NCBI GenBank assembly: GCA_002325645.1 | Contig: DCSN01000063.1 | Span: forward strand, 1-9,089 | Source of the DNA: Pseudanabaena sp. UBA1465 | GTDB lineage: Bacteria; Cyanobacteriota; Cyanobacteriia; Pseudanabaenales; Pseudanabaenaceae | DNA: 9,089 nt | Direction: 5' to 3' | In this document: in pieces, positions 6,447 through 9,089 of the stretch | Position numbering within the stretch: the stretch's first letter is position 1 | How the letters are laid out: the number at the start of each line of letters is the position of its first letter | Position numbers and translations under genes: made by a program | The notes under the pieces: model-generated | What the model saw: the letters and a program-made list of their open reading frames with translations, nothing else | The model's database searches: none | What the model was told of the DNA's origin: nothing

Positions 6447-6541
6447 TATAGCGCTTTTCAAGCAAGCGAGGTACATAGGTTTGTTTCCCCGCCGAAGGCA
6501 GGGAAACAAACTCTTACTTCACTAGACTGAAAAACGCTATA
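6447..6541. mobile_element. MITE-like 95-bp inverted-repeat element
   Basis: Terminal inverted repeats TATAGCGCTTTTCA (6447-6460) and TGAAAAACGCTATA (6528-6541) match at 13 of 14 bases. Inside, 6465-6473 and 6515-6523 pair imperfectly. The centre is an 11-bp perfect stem (6479-6489 with 6501-6511), continued after one mismatch by GCC/GGC around a GAA loop. The whole element can fold into one long hairpin. TA at both ends would fit a TA target duplication, as used by IS630/Tc1-mariner elements. It has no ORF and would need a transposase in trans. It lies between pilB and pilT, 50 nt before the pilT start. The structure is seen; the mobile origin is inferred. Confidence 0.55.
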
Positions 6542-6591
6542 TATAGGGAATCATCCAATTTATTAGGACTTGATCAGGAGAATAGCTCGCT

Positions 6592-7752
6592 ATGGTAATG
6601 GATTACATCATTGAAGACTTGATGGAAGAAGTGGTCGAACGCAAAGGTTCAGACCTTCATATTTCCGCAGGACTCCCCCCCTACATTCGCATCAATGGAC
6701 ATCTCACCCGCACCGATCGCGATCCTTTGAGTCCTGAAGAAACTCAGCGCTTGATTTTTGCGATGTTAAATAACAACCAGCGCAAAGCTCTTGAACAAAA
6801 CTGGGAGCTAGACTGCTCCTATGGGGTAAAGGGATTGGCTAGATTTCGGGTCAATGTCTATAAAGATCGCGGAACCTATGCGGCTTGTTTACGAGCGCTA
6901 TCATCGAAAATCCCTGATATGGACGATCTGAGCCTGCCGCCCATTGTCCGCGAACTTAGCGAAAAACCGCGTGGACTAGTACTGGTGACAGGTCCGACGG
7001 GATCAGGGAAAACCACGACCCTCGCGGCGATGATTCAAACCATCAATAAAACCCGTGCCGAACATATTCTCACCGTTGAAGATCCCATCGAGTTTGTTTA
7101 CGAATCCGTTAAAAGCGTAATTCACCAACGACAGGTTGGCGAAGATACGAAAACCTTTGCTAATGCGCTTAAAGCGGCATTGCGAGAAGATCCAGATGTT
7201 ATTCTCGTCGGAGAAATGCGAGATTTGGAAACAATTCAGCTTGCGGTATCGGCGGCGGAAACAGGACACCTAGTATTTGGGACATTACACACTAGTTCGG
7301 CATCCCAAACCGTCGATCGCATGGTGGATGTATTTCCACCAGAGCAACAAGGGCAAATTCGCGTCCAGCTTTCTAACTCCCTTGTGGCGGTACTCAGTCA
7401 AACCCTTGTCCAGCGCCATAATCCCCAACCAGGACAATTTGGGCGGGTGATGGCTCAAGAAATTATGGTAGTAACACCCGCGATTTCTAACCTGATCCGT
7501 GAAGGCAAGACGGCCCAAATGTATGGCTTTATTCAAACAGGTGGTAAAGAATCGATGCAAACCCTTGAGTCGGTTTTAGCAAAGCTATATATGGATGGCG
7601 ACATTACCTTTGAAGCAGCTCTGTCGAAGACTTCACGTCCTGAAGAGTTATTGCGGGTAGTTGGACCGAACCCTGCGCCTGTGATGAAGCGGAAGGCTAC
7701 GGGAGACTTGAGATCGCCCGATATGGTGCGCTCCAGATCGATTAGTGGGTAG
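6592..7752 (+). CDS. pilT: Type IV pilus retraction ATPase PilT
   Basis: PilT is the hexameric ATPase that removes pilins to retract the pilus, needed for twitching, phototaxis and DNA uptake. The 386-residue length is slightly above the usual ~345-370 because of a basic, Ser-rich tail (about 364-386). An N-terminal PAS-like region precedes Walker A GPTGSGKT (134-141), the Asp box TVEDPIEF (161-168), Walker B DVILVGE (202-208) with Glu208, and the His box GTLHTSSA (230-237). The C-terminal motif that separates PilT from PilB, normally AIRNLIRE, reads AISNLIREGK (297-306) with Ser in place of Arg. The zinc-binding cysteines of PilB are absent, as expected. AGGAG at 6576-6580, 11 nt upstream, favours the first of two close ATG codons (the other is at 6598). 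pilC follows after 54 nt with no hairpin, so the two are probably cotranscribed. Confidence 0.97.
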   Translation: MVMDYIIEDLMEEVVERKGSDLHISAGLPPYIRINGHLTRTDRDPLSPEETQRLIFAMLNNNQRKALEQNWELDCSYGVKGLARFRVNVYKDRGTYAACLRALSSKIPDMDDLSLPPIVRELSEKPRGLVLVTGPTGSGKTTTLAAMIQTINKTRAEHILTVEDPIEFVYESVKSVIHQRQVGEDTKTFANALKAALREDPDVILVGEMRDLETIQLAVSAAETGHLVFGTLHTSSASQTVDRMVDVFPPEQQGQIRVQLSNSLVAVLSQTLVQRHNPQPGQFGRVMAQEIMVVTPAISNLIREGKTAQMYGFIQTGGKESMQTLESVLAKLYMDGDITFEAALSKTSRPEELLRVVGPNPAPVMKRKATGDLRSPDMVRSRSISG

Positions 7753-7806
7753 CCTTTGATGTTCGAGCTATTTCGACCTGTAATTTTTTTATAAAGAGGT
7801 GCAATC

Positions 7807-9015
7807 ATGGCAAAGTTTCAAGCCAATTTAAAGGATTCTAAGGGCAAGTCAGTTCAGCAAACCATGGTGGCGGAGTCCGTCAAGGAAGCGCGTGATGTTT
7901 GGAAGCAAAAAGGCTTTTATGTCCAAGATGTCAAAGAGATAAAAGGTGGCTTTGATTTTGCCGCCTTAACCATGAAAAAGGTAACGGTCAAGGATTTGGC
8001 TTTGTTTTCACGACAATTAGCAACCTTGGTCAATGCGGGTGTATCGATGGTGCGCGGATTGGGGGTAATGTGCGATCAATGTGCCAATCCCCGACTCAAA
8101 ATCGCCCTCACCGAAGTTCTCGATGATGTGCAGCAGGGTACTAACTTTTCCGATGCTTTGCGGAAGCATCCTAAGGTATTCGACAAGTTATATTGCGCGA
8201 TGGTTCAGGCTGGGGAAACGGGTGGTGTGTTAGATGACGTTTTGGCTCGTTTAGCCACCTTACTTGAAGATTCGGCACGTTTGACTAACCAGATCAAATC
8301 TGCGATGACTTACCCGATTGTGGTTTCTTCGATCGCGGTTTTAATCTTCTTAGCGATGTGTATTTTCATCATTCCTGTGTTTGACGGCGTATTTAAGAGT
8401 TTAGGTGGTGAGTTACCCGCTTTTACCCAAATCTTGGTAAATATCAGTAACTTTTTAAAGAGTGAGAAGATCTTGATTCTTCCTGCTTTATTTTTTGGGA
8501 CTGCCTTTGTTTATAACCGCGTGTATGCAACCCCTGCTGGCAAACTCTATCTTGATGGCGTTTTCTTGAAATTGCCTTTATTTGGCGATCTAGTTGTCAA
8601 GACTGCGGTGGCGAGATTTGCACGGACTTTTGGTTCGCTATCCCGCGCAGGTGTACCGATTTTGAGTTCTCTAGAAATTACGGCGGAAACCGCAGGTAAT
8701 TTGGTGATTTCTAATGCGATCGACTCTGCTAGAAATGCCGTTAGGGAAGGTGGTCAAATTGCCCCTGCTATGGAAAAAACTCAAGTCTTCCCTGTGATGG
8801 CCCTGCAAATGGTCAGCATTGGTGAAGAAACTGGGGAAATTGACAAAATGTTGATGAAGGTGGCGGACTTTTATGAGAATGAAGTTGAGGAATCTGTAAA
8901 AGCGCTAACGAGTTTAATGGAACCATTAATGATCATTGTCCTTGGCGGCATGGTCGGTTCGATTATCGTCGGGATGTATCTACCAATCTTCTCGATTATG
9001 GACAAAATCAAATAA
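7807..9015 (+). CDS. pilC: Type IV pilus platform protein PilC
   Basis: PilC is the polytopic inner-membrane platform on which the PilB and PilT motors act. It belongs to the GspF/T2SSF family, and its 402 residues are the normal length. After a soluble N-terminal stretch (1-60) there are two T2SSF repeats. The first spans about 65-190, with VQAGETGG at 133-140 and a membrane segment at about 170-190. The second spans about 268-393, with the matching VSIGEETGE at 336-344 and a membrane segment at about 373-394. A further hydrophobic segment at about 221-238 lies between the repeats. The ATG is preceded by AAGAGGTG (7794-7801), a strong ribosome binding site. It is the last pil gene in the window and ends 2 nt before a terminator hairpin. 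The pilin genes and pilMNOQ are not in the window. Confidence 0.97.
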   Translation: MAKFQANLKDSKGKSVQQTMVAESVKEARDVWKQKGFYVQDVKEIKGGFDFAALTMKKVTVKDLALFSRQLATLVNAGVSMVRGLGVMCDQCANPRLKIALTEVLDDVQQGTNFSDALRKHPKVFDKLYCAMVQAGETGGVLDDVLARLATLLEDSARLTNQIKSAMTYPIVVSSIAVLIFLAMCIFIIPVFDGVFKSLGGELPAFTQILVNISNFLKSEKILILPALFFGTAFVYNRVYATPAGKLYLDGVFLKLPLFGDLVVKTAVARFARTFGSLSRAGVPILSSLEITAETAGNLVISNAIDSARNAVREGGQIAPAMEKTQVFPVMALQMVSIGEETGEIDKMLMKVADFYENEVEESVKALTSLMEPLMIIVLGGMVGSIIVGMYLPIFSIMDKIK

Positions 9016-9017
9016 CA

Positions 9018-9046
9018 GAAAAAGCTCTGCTACGCAGAGCTTTTTC
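9018..9046 (+). terminator. Intrinsic terminator-like hairpin after pilC
   Basis: The arms 9018-9030 and 9034-9046 pair perfectly for 13 bp around TAC. The 3' arm ends in five T residues (9041-9045) opposite five A residues, the usual form of a bidirectional intrinsic terminator. It begins 2 nt after the pilC TAA and is the most classical terminator in the window. Confidence 0.75.
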
Positions 9047-9089
9047 AATAAATAAAGGCGGCGCAAAAGCGCCGCCTTTATTTATTGAA
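9044..9089. terminator. Second hairpin reaching the window edge
   Basis: The arms 9044-9064 and 9069-9089 are perfect 21-bp complements around AAAA. The stem reaches the last base of the window and may extend further. It shares three bases (9044-9046) with the hairpin before it, so the full stems cannot both form at once. Its centre, GGCGGCGC-AAAA-GCGCCGCC, read on the minus strand, resembles the core of the pilB-stop hairpin. It may serve a gene to the right of the window. Confidence 0.65.

Noticed and set aside
7491..7545. Frameshift or damage in pilT suggested by the altered AIRNLIRE motif
   Set aside because: The frame is intact on both sides and only one residue differs (Ser for Arg), so this is a substitution and not a broken gene.
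7753..7806. T-run at 7784-7790 between pilT and pilC as a possible terminator
   Set aside because: No stable stem precedes it; only a 4-bp TCGA match is present. It sits next to the pilC ribosome binding site.

Overview
The window looks like chromosomal DNA of a cyanobacterium. It carries many copies of the HIP1 palindrome GCGATCGC, a DUF1574-type protein of the kind common in cyanobacteria, and a pilB-pilT-pilC cluster whose PilB has the long, double-zinc-motif form seen in that phylum. A Pseudanabaena-like lineage is a guess from the general look of the sequence and cannot be proved here. No plasmid, phage or CRISPR signature was seen.

Left part, minus strand (1-1895): a gene for a short secreted protein of unknown function lies 10 nt upstream of trpS (tryptophanyl-tRNA synthetase), and the two probably share a transcript. 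Beyond trpS lies a long nested hairpin, then the first 16 codons of what looks like rsmH (16S rRNA methyltransferase), which runs off the left edge. Middle (2104-4044, plus strand): a 646-residue membrane-anchored protein with an SGNH-like (DUF1574) C-terminal domain, transcribed divergently from the minus-strand pair.

Right part (4361-9015, plus strand): pilB (extension ATPase), pilT (retraction ATPase) and pilC (inner-membrane platform), three core parts of the type IV pilus motor. PilB and PilT are hexameric ATPases that act on the PilC platform to add or remove pilin, driving twitching motility, phototaxis and DNA uptake. pilT and pilC are tightly spaced and probably cotranscribed. pilB is separated from them by a hairpin that includes its own stop codon and by a ~95-bp inverted-repeat element that looks like a MITE.

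The least ordinary content is non-coding. The trpS, DUF1574, pilB and pilC genes each end in a long, nearly perfect hairpin starting within 0-4 nt of the stop codon, mostly without a following T-run. Two of these hairpins are homologous in sequence and differ by compensatory base-pair changes. Three share a CGC-TTT(T)-GCGCC-like core. Upstream of pilB there is a set of four ATAAATATY repeats spaced at near-helical intervals. HIP1 is frequent in the first 4 kb and absent, by eye, from the 5 kb of the pil region.
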